Assembly: GCF_007860105.1 (NCBI RefSeq)
Contig: NZ_SJPU01000001.1
Coordinates: 558,001-622,000, forward strand
Reading direction: 5' to 3'
DNA: 64,000 bases
Source: Allorhodopirellula heiligendammensis
GTDB taxonomy: Bacteria > Planctomycetota > Planctomycetia > Pirellulales > Pirellulaceae
Every line of letters begins with the position of its first letter. Positions within the stretch are counted from its first letter, which is position 1. This document shows, one piece after another, positions 1-8,255 of the stretch. Under the pieces are notes generated by a model. It was not told the origin of the DNA. It saw only the letters and a list, made by a program, of their open reading frames with translations, and searched no databases. The position numbers and the translations under genes were made by a program.

Positions 1-1
1 A

Positions 2-439
2 GGCGGTGAGCAAGTGTTTCCAATTGTTTGGGACCCGCCGCCTCGATTCCCTGACCGAGACAGTCAATCACCCACGATCGCCCAACTCATCGCTGGGATC
101 GAAAACACCCAGTGTCCACGTTGGATCGTCGATAGATTGTTGGTGCAAGCTGACGAGATCGCCTTGCGGCAAGAGGGTTGGTATCAGGGAACCCGCGAAC
201 AGGGCTACCTTCAGAGGCATTTTCCTCAGCATGATCCAGAACAAGTCATGCACGCAATCGAGTCGCTACAAGAACTGCAGCGGCTGGACATCGGTGATGC
301 GGCCACGATCGCCCATCGCGCAACTTTACTCCAGACACTCGCAGAGGTGCGCAAGCAAGCGGAATTCAATGCTGCCGAATCAGGCCCCCGCTCCGATAAG
401 AACGAGGACCAGACACCTATCCAAGCCGACGATGACTGA
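2..439 (+). CDS. Uncharacterised protein, C-terminal part (cut by window edge)
   Basis: The reading frame is open from the first bases of the window, so the true start lies upstream. An internal GTG at position 14 is the first start-like codon but is not preceded by a convincing ribosome-binding site. About 145 residues are visible. The visible part is hydrophilic and probably helical (IAQLIAGIE, VMHAIESLQELQ, LLQTLAEVRKQAE), with a proline-rich stretch near the beginning and an acidic tail ending in ADDD. There is no signal peptide or membrane segment in this part. I do not recognise the family. The next gene is on the opposite strand and converges with it, leaving under 40 bases between them. 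Confidence 0.6.
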   Translation, partial: GGEQVFPIVWDPPPRFPDRDSQSPTIAQLIAGIENTQCPRWIVDRLLVQADEIALRQEGWYQGTREQGYLQRHFPQHDPEQVMHAIESLQELQRLDIGDAATIAHRATLLQTLAEVRKQAEFNAAESGPRSDKNEDQTPIQADDD

Positions 440-477
440 GCAGACGGGAAAACCGTTCGCCGGTAGAACCAGACTGA

Positions 478-1449
478 CTACGCGAATGCTTTGCGAAGCA
501 TGGCGAGACTTTTGGGGACTGCGGTTTTGTAAGATTCACCGCCTTCAAATTCGAGCGAAATATAACCGCGGTAATCAACATCACGCAAGATCTTGGCGAC
601 ACGATCGTAGTCGATGTCGAGTGAATACCACGTACCGCCACCGTAGTACGTTTTCGCTTGAACGAAGACCGCTTCGGGTGCGAGCTGTGCGTATTGCTCG
701 TACTGGTTCTCCAAAAAATTGCCAGTGTCCAGTGTGGCACGCAGCCACGGTGAATTGACCTTGCCCAGCACCCTCAGAACACCCGCGGCGGTCCGACCGA
801 GCCCCCAGTGATTCTCCAGCCCGAGTACGACGCCGCACTTCTCAGCCGTTGGCAAACATTTCTCGAATCCCTCGCGAACCCAAGCGAATCCATCGTCATC
901 GGTATAACCCTCCAGTTGCGGTTCGATGCCCTTGTTCGCCATCAATTCATCGAAGTCGCCCGATGTGCCCCAGCGGCCGGTATTGACGCGAATGGTTGGA
1001 ATCCCCATCGCGTAAGCCAGCTCGATGCAACGAATCGTGTGCTGGACGTTCTCCTGACGCTGCACAGGATCGGGCGTCACGAATGATTGGTGTGTTGAAA
1101 GCCCACACAAACTCAAGCCCAGTCGGAAGGCGCGTTGCTTGATTCGCTGCAATGTCCCTGGCGATTCGTCTTCCATCTGGACATGCAGGATTTCGACGGC
1201 ATCGAACCCTGCATCTCCCGCCAGATTCACACACTCCTCAATCGATAATTTGCTGTTGTCTTGATACCGCCAATATGAATAGGTCGAGACCGCAATCGGA
1301 TTGGGGTGCCGCTTTCTCGCATCGGCCAATTCGGGTTCGCTGGCATTGGCGACCTGTGGCTGGCTGAGAGAACTAGGCAGCATCGACGCGGTCGCCAAGG
1401 CGGCGGTCGCGCTAGCGAGTTGTCGTCGCGTGAGATGTAAATCGTTCAT
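478..1449 (-). CDS. Sugar phosphate isomerase/epimerase family protein (xylose-isomerase-like TIM barrel), exported
   Basis: The protein has 323 residues. It begins with a twin-arginine-like leader (LTRRQLASATAALATAS), so export by Tat is likely. A TIM barrel of the AP-endonuclease-2/xylose-isomerase type follows. Visible family features are GFDAVEILHVQMED, a possible substrate-loop STHQSF, VVLGLENHWG with a metal-binding Glu, LDTGNF with a metal-binding Asp, and ISLEFEGGES near the end with the last metal-binding Glu. The substrate is unknown; the family isomerises or epimerises sugars and sugar phosphates, and planctomycetes have many secreted members. The ATG at 1449 is preferred over one 12 codons upstream because a GCAGGAAA ribosome-binding site lies just before it and the Tat leader then starts properly. 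It lies 70 bases downstream of the Nramp-like gene on the same strand and may be co-transcribed. Confidence 0.85.
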   Translation of the reverse strand: MNDLHLTRRQLASATAALATASMLPSSLSQPQVANASEPELADARKRHPNPIAVSTYSYWRYQDNSKLSIEECVNLAGDAGFDAVEILHVQMEDESPGTLQRIKQRAFRLGLSLCGLSTHQSFVTPDPVQRQENVQHTIRCIELAYAMGIPTIRVNTGRWGTSGDFDELMANKGIEPQLEGYTDDDGFAWVREGFEKCLPTAEKCGVVLGLENHWGLGRTAAGVLRVLGKVNSPWLRATLDTGNFLENQYEQYAQLAPEAVFVQAKTYYGGGTWYSLDIDYDRVAKILRDVDYRGYISLEFEGGESYKTAVPKSLAMLRKAFA

Positions 1450-1519
1450 CGGTGAATTTCCTGCAAGGCCGCGATAAAAGTTCATAGGACGAGCAAGTGT
1501 ATTGTACCGATCGTCCCGG

Positions 1520-2851
1520 CTAGCGTTGGTCGGTTTCCAGGATTTGGGATGTTGCTGGTGCCGCTTGCATCGTAGTCTTGCTCAGCGTTTCACGGTACTG
1601 TCGGACCTTGCTCGGTATTGACACCAATGCTGTGTTTGCGGCCATTGCTAGCAGTACAACCAGGCCGATTCCTGCGATGGTCTTTGTGACCGGACCGTTG
1701 ACCTGATCTCCCATCACATCCTTACTGCTTGCCAACCAGAGCAAGACGATTGCCACCAGGGGAGCCCCCACGACGGTCACCGCTTGCGCCATGATGATCG
1801 TCGGAGTCCGGTCAAAGTCGAGTACTAACGCAGCCAGAGACACAGTCATTCCGCTTAGCAAGACGAGAGTGGTCATGATGCGTGGCCAGCGGTCATGACT
1901 ACCGCTGCCGAGACCCAAACCGTCCGACGCGATGAAGCCGCCCACCATCGAATTCACGAGAAATGATGAATAGGCTGCACAGAACAAGCCCAGGCAAAAG
2001 ATGACCTTGCAGCTGGTTCCGAAGGTGGGTTCGAGCGCCTCGGCAACTGCCACTGGGTCAGCCAGCGTAACGGGCGAGCCCGTGTACAGTCCGGCGGCAG
2101 CGGTTGACATCAAAATGATCGTAATCAAGGCCATAATGACAGCACCCACTCTCGCATCGAGAATGCCAGTCCTCACCTGCTGCACGTCCCAGCCTTTTTG
2201 CTGGACCAAATATGCTTGGTAAAACGCCCCAGCAATTACAAACGTGGTTCCGATCAATGCCAGCAATGCCAAGTCGATCGTGCCGGCGCTCGGTATGAAA
2301 CCCTTCGCCATCGCGACCGGGTCGGGGCGGAGTACCAATAAATTAATCGCGAAGCTGATCAGCATCACAGCGACGAAAAACATCATCAGCCGCTCCATCA
2401 CCTTGTACAGGTTCTTAAACAAGAACAAGAACATGATCGCGATCGCATTGAAGGTCACCACAAGCGCCACGACCAACGGCTTGGAATCAACAAATGCCTC
2501 GAAAGCTGCGACAACCCCGGTATTGTTACTTGACTGAAATGCCGAACAGATGAAGAAAACGATGAAGCCAACCAAGATTGCCAGCGGGCGGCCTGCTTTG
2601 CGGCGGATCAGGTCGCATGGTGAAACACTCGATACCGCCCCCAGTTTGGCTGCCATCGTCATGTAGACGAGCATGAAAGTAACGGAAACGACGACGACCC
2701 ACAGCATCGAGTAGCGGTAGTTCGCGCCCACGGTGGAACTGGTCATGATGCTGCCCGGACCAATCACCACGCATGCTGTGATCAAGCCCGGACCAATTCG
2801 TCGATACCAGGCTACGGGATGATCGGCGACAGCTTTAGAATTTTCGGACAT
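1520..2851 (-). CDS. Nramp-family membrane transporter homologue with altered metal-site residues
   Basis: The 443-residue protein has about 11 hydrophobic segments and the Nramp fold signature at its N terminus (RRIGPGLITACVVIGPGS). Classical Nramp proteins carry Mn2+/Fe2+ into the cell using Asp and Asn of a DPGN motif in the first helix and Met/His of an MPHN motif in the sixth. Here the first motif reads GPGS (residues 31-34) and the sixth-helix region reads AFYQ (209-212), so all four usual metal ligands are absent. It therefore probably carries something other than Mn2+/Fe2+, or uses another site. The family assignment is firm; the substrate is not known. It is divergent from the epimerase gene at 3025 and upstream of the TIM-barrel gene on the same strand. 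Confidence 0.85.
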   Translation of the reverse strand: MSENSKAVADHPVAWYRRIGPGLITACVVIGPGSIMTSSTVGANYRYSMLWVVVVSVTFMLVYMTMAAKLGAVSSVSPCDLIRRKAGRPLAILVGFIVFFICSAFQSSNNTGVVAAFEAFVDSKPLVVALVVTFNAIAIMFLFLFKNLYKVMERLMMFFVAVMLISFAINLLVLRPDPVAMAKGFIPSAGTIDLALLALIGTTFVIAGAFYQAYLVQQKGWDVQQVRTGILDARVGAVIMALITIILMSTAAAGLYTGSPVTLADPVAVAEALEPTFGTSCKVIFCLGLFCAAYSSFLVNSMVGGFIASDGLGLGSGSHDRWPRIMTTLVLLSGMTVSLAALVLDFDRTPTIIMAQAVTVVGAPLVAIVLLWLASSKDVMGDQVNGPVTKTIAGIGLVVLLAMAANTALVSIPSKVRQYRETLSKTTMQAAPATSQILETDQR

Positions 2852-3024
2852 GCAGATTCATTCGGCAAATGGCGGGGGCGGGCGGCACAGTTCGGCCGTG
2901 GACGGTTAGGATAGTGTTTGAAACAGCTGCCAACAAATAGGTGCGTGACATTGGCGTGAAATATCTTCCATTCAAGCCAACGATGATGTCGTTCAAGTTG
3001 CCGCGGTGATGTAGGATCGACGGC

Positions 3025-4089
3025 GTGATTCAAAACTATCTCCTTCCAAGAAAGCCTCTGATTTTGCATGACTTAATCGAAACCGAATCGCAGCTGGATG
3101 CGTTACTTTCCCAGCCGACCGATGAACTGGTTGAGTTTATGCGTAATCTCGACGGCGACATCATCATCTTGGGGATCGCCGGCAAGATGGGCGTCAGTCT
3201 GGGCCAGTTGGCTGCCGCAGCGATTGAAAAAGCAGCTGTTCCGAAGTGTATCTACGGCGTCGCTCGATTTTCCGATGCTGGCACGCGAGAGCGCTTGGAG
3301 TCCGCCGGAGTCAGGACAATTCAGTGCGATTTGCTGGACCGAGTTGAGATCGCAAAACTTCCTCGGGTACGCAACGTTTTGTTCATGGCGGGGCGTAAGT
3401 TTGGAACGGCAGGCGACGAACCGCTGACCTGGGCCGTCAATACGTTGGCACCTGCGAATATTGCCGACCACTATCGCGATGCCAACATCGTCGCGTTCTC
3501 GACCGGTTGTGTCTACCCACTCGCTCGCGCCGACAGCATGCCCGATGAACGCGTTGCACCGGCGCCAGTCGGCGAGTACGCTCAGTCGTGTTTGGGCCGC
3601 GAACGAGTGTTTCAGTACGCCAGCAACGTGTGGGGAACGCCGGTTTGTCTGTATCGCTTGAATTACGCGATCGACTTGCGTTACGGTGTGTTGCACGATA
3701 TCGCGACGCGGATCTGGCATGATCAGCCTGTCGACAATTCCTCCCCAGCCTTCAATATCATTTGGCAGGGCGATGCCAATCAACAAGCATTGCGCTGTTT
3801 ATCACACTGCACGACCCCGGCAAACATTCTCAACGTGACCGGGCCTGAGACCCTCTTCACCGAGGACGTTGCTCGTCAACTGGGTGAGTTGCTCAAAAAA
3901 CCGGTCCGATTTTCATCAACGCCGGGCGAAACTTCGTACCTAAGCGACAGCTCTCAAGCGGTGAAACTGTTTGGACGTCCATCGGTCACTGCCGAACAAC
4001 TCATCCGCTGGCAAGCTCACTGGATTAAGTCGGGTGGTCGTTCGCTGGGCAAACCAACTCACTTTGAAGTTAGTGACGGAGCATATTGA
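3025..4089 (+). CDS. NAD-dependent epimerase/dehydratase family protein (short-chain dehydrogenase fold)
   Basis: The 354-residue protein has an N-terminal helical extension followed by a Rossmann fold with the glycine-rich motif GIAGKMG after IIIL. The SDR-type active-site strand reads AFSTGCVYPL (Ser and Thr present). The catalytic YxxxK region reads YAQSCLGRE: the Tyr is there but the Lys position is Cys, which would weaken ordinary SDR chemistry unless it is a feature of this subfamily. It starts at GTG; an in-frame TTG 13 codons later is an alternative. It is followed after four bases by a DapA-like lyase gene, and the pair is very likely one operon acting on a sugar-derived compound. 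The actual substrate cannot be read from the sequence. Confidence 0.82.
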   Translation: MIQNYLLPRKPLILHDLIETESQLDALLSQPTDELVEFMRNLDGDIIILGIAGKMGVSLGQLAAAAIEKAAVPKCIYGVARFSDAGTRERLESAGVRTIQCDLLDRVEIAKLPRVRNVLFMAGRKFGTAGDEPLTWAVNTLAPANIADHYRDANIVAFSTGCVYPLARADSMPDERVAPAPVGEYAQSCLGRERVFQYASNVWGTPVCLYRLNYAIDLRYGVLHDIATRIWHDQPVDNSSPAFNIIWQGDANQQALRCLSHCTTPANILNVTGPETLFTEDVARQLGELLKKPVRFSSTPGETSYLSDSSQAVKLFGRPSVTAEQLIRWQAHWIKSGGRSLGKPTHFEVSDGAY

Positions 4090-4093
4090 AACA

Positions 4094-5167
4094 ATGAATG
4101 TTAGCGACCTGCCCGCCGCCATTCGTGCTGCCGTTCGCAGTGGACTGGTTATTCCAGCACAGCCTTTGGCATTGAATGCAGATCGACAGTTCGACCCAAG
4201 GCATCAGACCGCGTTGACGCGCTACTACATCGATGCGGGGGCTGGTGGTATCGCGGTGGGAGTCCATTCGACCCAATTCGCCATCCGTGATCGGGCGATC
4301 GGATTGTTTGAGCCGGTACTGCGACTCGCATCCGAAGTCATGGACGAGTATGCCGGCTCCCAAGACCGAGAACTGTTCAAGGTCGCTGGCGTCTGCGGGA
4401 ACACCTCTCAGGCGATCGGCGAAGCAGAGTTTGCAGTGTCGCAGCGATATCACGCTTGCTTGTTGAGTCTGGCGGCGCAGGCAGATAGCAGCATCGACGA
4501 GCTGCTGACCCATTGCCAGGAAGTGGCTGAGGTCATGCCGCTGATTGGTTTCTATTTACAACCCGCCGTTGGCGGTCGCGTGTTGCCGTATGATTTCTGG
4601 CGTGAGTTCGCAGAAATTGACAACGTGATCGCGATTAAAATGGCTCCCTTCAATCGTTATCAGACGCTGGATGTCGTGCGAGCGGTTTGCGATGCGGGCC
4701 GTGACGAATCCATCACTCTCTACACCGGGAATGACGATAACATCGTCGTGGATCTATTGACTCCATACCGCATCGTCACTCCGCAGGGAATCAAGTCCGT
4801 TCGTATTCGCGGTGGTCTACTCGGGCACTGGAGCGTATGGACTCGTGCGGCAGTCAAGTTGCTCGATGAGATTCATGGCGTGCTCGATCGCGGTGAAGGC
4901 ATTCCGCAGGAGTTGTTGTGCCGTAGTATCGAAGTGACCGATTGCAACGCAGCCTTCTTTGATGCTGCCAACGATTTTGCTGGTTGTATCCCCGGAATTC
5001 ACGAAGTTCTGAGGCGGCAAGGATTGTTGCCGGGGACGTGGTGTTTGAATCCTGCAGAAGTGCTCTCACCAGGCCAGTCTGCAGAAATCGATCGAGTGAT
5101 TGCCGCGTACCCTCATCTGAGCGACGACTCGTTTGTGCGTGAGAATTTAAACCACTGGTTACACTAA
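4094..5167 (+). CDS. Dihydrodipicolinate synthase (DapA) superfamily lyase/aldolase
   Basis: The 357-residue protein is a TIM-barrel aldolase/lyase that forms a Schiff base with its substrate. The Schiff-base lysine is K182 in IAIKMAPFN and the family tyrosine is Y154 in GFYLQPAVGG; an early segment AGAGGIAVGVHSTQ corresponds to the substrate-carboxylate-binding loop region. It is longer than housekeeping DapA (about 290 residues), with a C-terminal extension of some 60 residues. Together with the epimerase-like gene just upstream this suggests catabolism of a sugar acid or a related keto acid rather than lysine synthesis. The ATG at 4094 is chosen because GGAG lies at good spacing, inside the end of the preceding gene; upstream codons in this frame overlap that gene and do not match the family. 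Confidence 0.85.
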   Translation: MNVSDLPAAIRAAVRSGLVIPAQPLALNADRQFDPRHQTALTRYYIDAGAGGIAVGVHSTQFAIRDRAIGLFEPVLRLASEVMDEYAGSQDRELFKVAGVCGNTSQAIGEAEFAVSQRYHACLLSLAAQADSSIDELLTHCQEVAEVMPLIGFYLQPAVGGRVLPYDFWREFAEIDNVIAIKMAPFNRYQTLDVVRAVCDAGRDESITLYTGNDDNIVVDLLTPYRIVTPQGIKSVRIRGGLLGHWSVWTRAAVKLLDEIHGVLDRGEGIPQELLCRSIEVTDCNAAFFDAANDFAGCIPGIHEVLRRQGLLPGTWCLNPAEVLSPGQSAEIDRVIAAYPHLSDDSFVRENLNHWLH

Positions 5168-5579
5168 GCAGGGACAGCAACACACGGCTTCGTGCCTTCT
5201 CTTTCTACCCCAGTCTACTCAGCAGCGGTTGTGTTTTAGACTGTCGGTCGACGTAACAGTCTTTGGCCAGAACGAATGGGATTTGCCAGTCGATTGCACG
5301 GAGTAGTTTGGGGCATTGGATGCCGCCTATCGATCGGGGCGGACGCTCGACAGGTGTCGTTGTCCATCAAAATTTCTAAGCGATAGGTTTCGTCATCGAG
5401 TTTGCCCCTGGACACTTAAGATCTGTTACGACTGCGCGCTGAAATGTGAGCGAAACGTCAAACGCAGCATCGGATAGCCCTTGGGGAGAGGCGGTTCGTT
5501 ATAACTATGCCTCTGCTCGGATGTGCAAACGGTCCGCGGTTCCACCCAATCTGTTCCCATTTTCGAAAAGGCTGATTCT
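5168..5579. other. Intergenic region, no gene seen
   Basis: About 410 bases separate the DapA-like gene from the DUF2314 gene. No credible coding sequence, terminator hairpin or RNA gene was recognised. The promoter for the downstream gene should lie here, but no clear -35/-10 pair stood out. Confidence 0.5.
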
Positions 5580-6911
5580 ATGAAACCTCCTTTGCAAAAA
5601 CCTCGATTTGGGTTGGCTTGGACCAGCCTGTGGGCCGTAGTGATCGGCGGACTGTTGCTCGGCGTCGGCGTGATTAGCGGCACCGAACCGACGCTCATCG
5701 TGATCGGAAGCCTCTTCCTACTGATCGGAATCTTAATTTGGCAGGAGGTCAGCATTGGCCTGTGGGCGGGGTTCCTGGCTTTTGGCGTCATGGCCGTGCT
5801 ACACGCCACTCGTATGTTGGGTGATTTTCACTGGCGTTTTCTCGTCTACTGTTTGGCATTCGCCCAACTTAGCTATGAATCCTTTCAGGGGCTTAGGCAA
5901 CTGCGAGATGCCGAAACGTCTGGTCACGCATACTCACGATCGAAGACCCCATTGAATGCGGACAATGACGATCCCGAGAAAGACGAGCCAATGATCTCGC
6001 TGGTGTTGCTGCAGCGAAAACAGAAGTATCTGGAAGACATCATCTTAGCAAAACTTGTCGAAGCGGCTTGGGGAGGCGACTACTCCGGTGCAAGTGGTTC
6101 GGAGGCAGGCGATCCCGAAAACGAGGAGAGTCCGTCAGGCGATGGATTTGTGGTCGGCGAGAGTCCATTGTTCATAATCAAATCGCCAACTGGCATGTAT
6201 TTGGTCCACAATATGGATGCGGACTACTGGGAGCATAAGGCGGAGGTGGTCGAAGCAATCGGCGAACTCCGATTGCGCAAAGCGGTGGCAGACCACCATG
6301 CCTGGCTATCCGTCGATTTACTGACTCCAGGCGATGAACGCCCTGATATGAACGCGGCGTATTTAACGGTAGCCCGCCTGCTCGTGGCGCTGGCCGACGA
6401 AGACACTCTGGCCGTCGTCCGGCCTGAATCGATGGACATCAACGTATGGTCAGACGAGATGGCCGACCGATTGCTGACGCCAGGCGCATATGAAGAACTC
6501 TCGCAACAAGACAACGCGCCAGTGATTCCGATTGCCGACGATGATCCTGCGATGCAAGCGGCGGTCGCGACAGCACGACACCGATGGCCTGAGTTTGTTG
6601 CCGCGTTTCAACGGAGTGGAGGATCACCGACTGTAGAAGATGATTCAAAATTCGTGGTCAAAGCACGTATCACCGAGGGAGGCTCAACCGAATTCATTTG
6701 GGTCAATGTGATTGGGCTCGAACCCAAGTACGTGCACGGCAGGCTCGCTAACGACCCCATCGACCTCGGTGATCTTGAACTCGGCAGCCAAGTCGAATTT
6801 CCAATCGCAGATGTTTGCGATTGGTGTTACTTCGACAACGACGAGCCCGTCGGCTTGTTCAGCCTCGAGGCGATTCGCCTGAGTCAGCAAGCCGACGAGG
6901 CGACGAATTGA
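5580..6911 (+). CDS. Membrane-anchored DUF2314 domain protein
   Basis: The protein has 443 residues. Residues about 10-110 hold three or four hydrophobic segments (SLWAVVIGGLLLGVGVI, TLIVIGSLFLLIGILIW, GFLAFGVMAVLHATRM). A cytoplasmic-looking acidic linker follows, then a middle region of unknown fold, and a C-terminal DUF2314 domain (about 335-440) with the typical DDDPAMQAAVATAR opening, a FIWVNVIGLEPKYVHG strand and the DWCYFDNDEPVGLFSL end. DUF2314 has no established function. The ATG at 5580 is preferred over a codon 19 triplets upstream because AAGG lies at suitable spacing and the first membrane segment then follows directly. It converges with the PIG-L deacetylase gene. Confidence 0.8.
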   Translation: MKPPLQKPRFGLAWTSLWAVVIGGLLLGVGVISGTEPTLIVIGSLFLLIGILIWQEVSIGLWAGFLAFGVMAVLHATRMLGDFHWRFLVYCLAFAQLSYESFQGLRQLRDAETSGHAYSRSKTPLNADNDDPEKDEPMISLVLLQRKQKYLEDIILAKLVEAAWGGDYSGASGSEAGDPENEESPSGDGFVVGESPLFIIKSPTGMYLVHNMDADYWEHKAEVVEAIGELRLRKAVADHHAWLSVDLLTPGDERPDMNAAYLTVARLLVALADEDTLAVVRPESMDINVWSDEMADRLLTPGAYEELSQQDNAPVIPIADDDPAMQAAVATARHRWPEFVAAFQRSGGSPTVEDDSKFVVKARITEGGSTEFIWVNVIGLEPKYVHGRLANDPIDLGDLELGSQVEFPIADVCDWCYFDNDEPVGLFSLEAIRLSQQADEATN

Positions 6912-6960
6912 AGCCAATTGAATTGCGATCTGTCGTTCTGCCGTACCGTCCGCCTCTCCG

Positions 6961-7878
6961 CTATTTCGAATGAGCTTGAGAGAAGAATGGGAAGAGGCGT
7001 TTGATGTCTTCCTCAGTCGGCTGGTGACCATATTCGCAAATCTCGAACACTTCAGCATACTTGACCGCGTTTCCGTCTTCTTCCCCATACCAACGGACGA
7101 GCGCATTGCGATACGAATCCGCTTCGTTTCCGGACCGAGCTTGCCACGTTTTTGTCACTTCAGCCAGCCGCAAGTCTCTCATTCGAGCCGGCGGAGCTTC
7201 GGCTGCGATTTCTGCGTTGCCAAGTGCACCGCCGTCAAACACTTGTGACTCCAGTTCAGCGATCGCGTTGACTTTCGTTTCGAACACGGCGTCAATCGAG
7301 ACCGCAATATCGGGCGTGAATGGGTATGGCTTTTTAAACCGGTCGCTTGCATACAGGAAGACTGGATTCTTCTTCAGAGGCGGTGTGTCGGGACAGAAGA
7401 AAGGAACGGTGACCATAAACGAAGCATCCTGCACCAGGACGCCGACGTAGCGATGGTCGGGATGGTAATCCCACGGTCGGTGAGCAATCACTACATCAGC
7501 ATTCCATTCACGGATTAGTCGCGTGATCGCGCGACGGTTCTCCAGCGTCGGCATCAACTCGCCGTCGTGGATGTCCATGACCTCCGATGTCGTCCCCAGA
7601 ATCTCAGAGGCCTTGCGAACTTCTTCCGCACGACGTTTCGCAAGTGCGCCCCCGGACATCGCCCAATGGCCGATGTCCCCATTGGTTACTGAAACCAATT
7701 TCACATGATGGCCAAGTTTTGACCACATCGCACCGCAGCCACCCGCACGATATTCGGCATCGTCAGGATGTGCACCGAATACAATGATTCGCAATTTACC
7801 GTCATCTGCGGCATTGTCGCCAGCGACGACGGAGGCAACGAGCGTGAGGGCTGTGACGACCACGAGTAGAAAACGCAT
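6961..7878 (-). CDS. PIG-L (LmbE-like) family deacetylase, secreted
   Basis: The 305-residue protein has an N-terminal signal peptide (MRFLLVVVTALTLVASVVAG). The mature domain carries the PIG-L zinc site: GAHPDDAEYRAGG near residue 35 (His, Asp, Asp) and HPDHR further on. The family uses zinc to remove N-acetyl groups from amino sugars such as GlcNAc derivatives. A periplasmic or extracellular enzyme acting on a polysaccharide or glycoconjugate is the natural reading. A decayed oxidoreductase fragment and a beta-helix protein lie upstream on the same strand; all three families occur in planctomycete carbohydrate loci, so the set may once have been one glycan-degradation cluster. Confidence 0.88.
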   Translation of the reverse strand: MRFLLVVVTALTLVASVVAGDNAADDGKLRIIVFGAHPDDAEYRAGGCGAMWSKLGHHVKLVSVTNGDIGHWAMSGGALAKRRAEEVRKASEILGTTSEVMDIHDGELMPTLENRRAITRLIREWNADVVIAHRPWDYHPDHRYVGVLVQDASFMVTVPFFCPDTPPLKKNPVFLYASDRFKKPYPFTPDIAVSIDAVFETKVNAIAELESQVFDGGALGNAEIAAEAPPARMRDLRLAEVTKTWQARSGNEADSYRNALVRWYGEEDGNAVKYAEVFEICEYGHQPTEEDIKRLFPFFSQAHSK

Positions 7879-7961
7879 ACTGAATCTCTCCTGAAAGGGA
7901 ATTGAGTCTGTCGGTGAGTTGTGCTGCTTTTAGTGGGGTGTTCCGCTGGTCCACCACTGGA

Positions 7962-8228
7962 TCAGCGGGAGGATCGGCGACTTTTTCGCGAGCGCTGCGC
8001 ACCAGCGACCGGCTTGTCGATGAAAATGGGCATGCCTGCTTTCAACACGGCTAAGACCTGTTCGAGGTGCGGTCGGTCGTCGTTGGTCTTCAGCAAAACC
8101 ATTTCGACGCGCTCGAGAAGTGTATCCATTGAATCAGTTATCTCGACACCAAGTTCGTTCATCTCCGCAGTGTATTCCGAACAGCGAAAAGTGAATTTCA
8201 AGATCCGCTCGATCCGTCCTCGCGACAC
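7962..8228 (-). pseudogene. Remnant of a Gfo/Idh/MocA-type oxidoreductase
   Basis: This fragment of about 88 codons contains a recognisable internal piece of the planctomycete Gfo/Idh/MocA family: EYTAEMNELGVEITDS, VEMVLLKTNDDRPHLEQ and LKAGMPIFIDKPVAG, the end of the NAD-binding domain with the conserved DKP. The N-terminal nucleotide-binding motif is missing, a stop follows the upstream codons within ten triplets, and after DKPVAG the sequence turns into a basic non-homologous tail (AQRSRKSRRSSR) as after a frameshift. The whole C-terminal substrate domain is gone, since the PIG-L gene begins about 80 bases further on. A full-length relative has over 400 residues. I read it as a deletion remnant; a functional small protein is unlikely. 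Confidence 0.65.
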
Positions 8229-8255
8229 CGCAATTGTTGGAGGTGGCGAGCAAGA

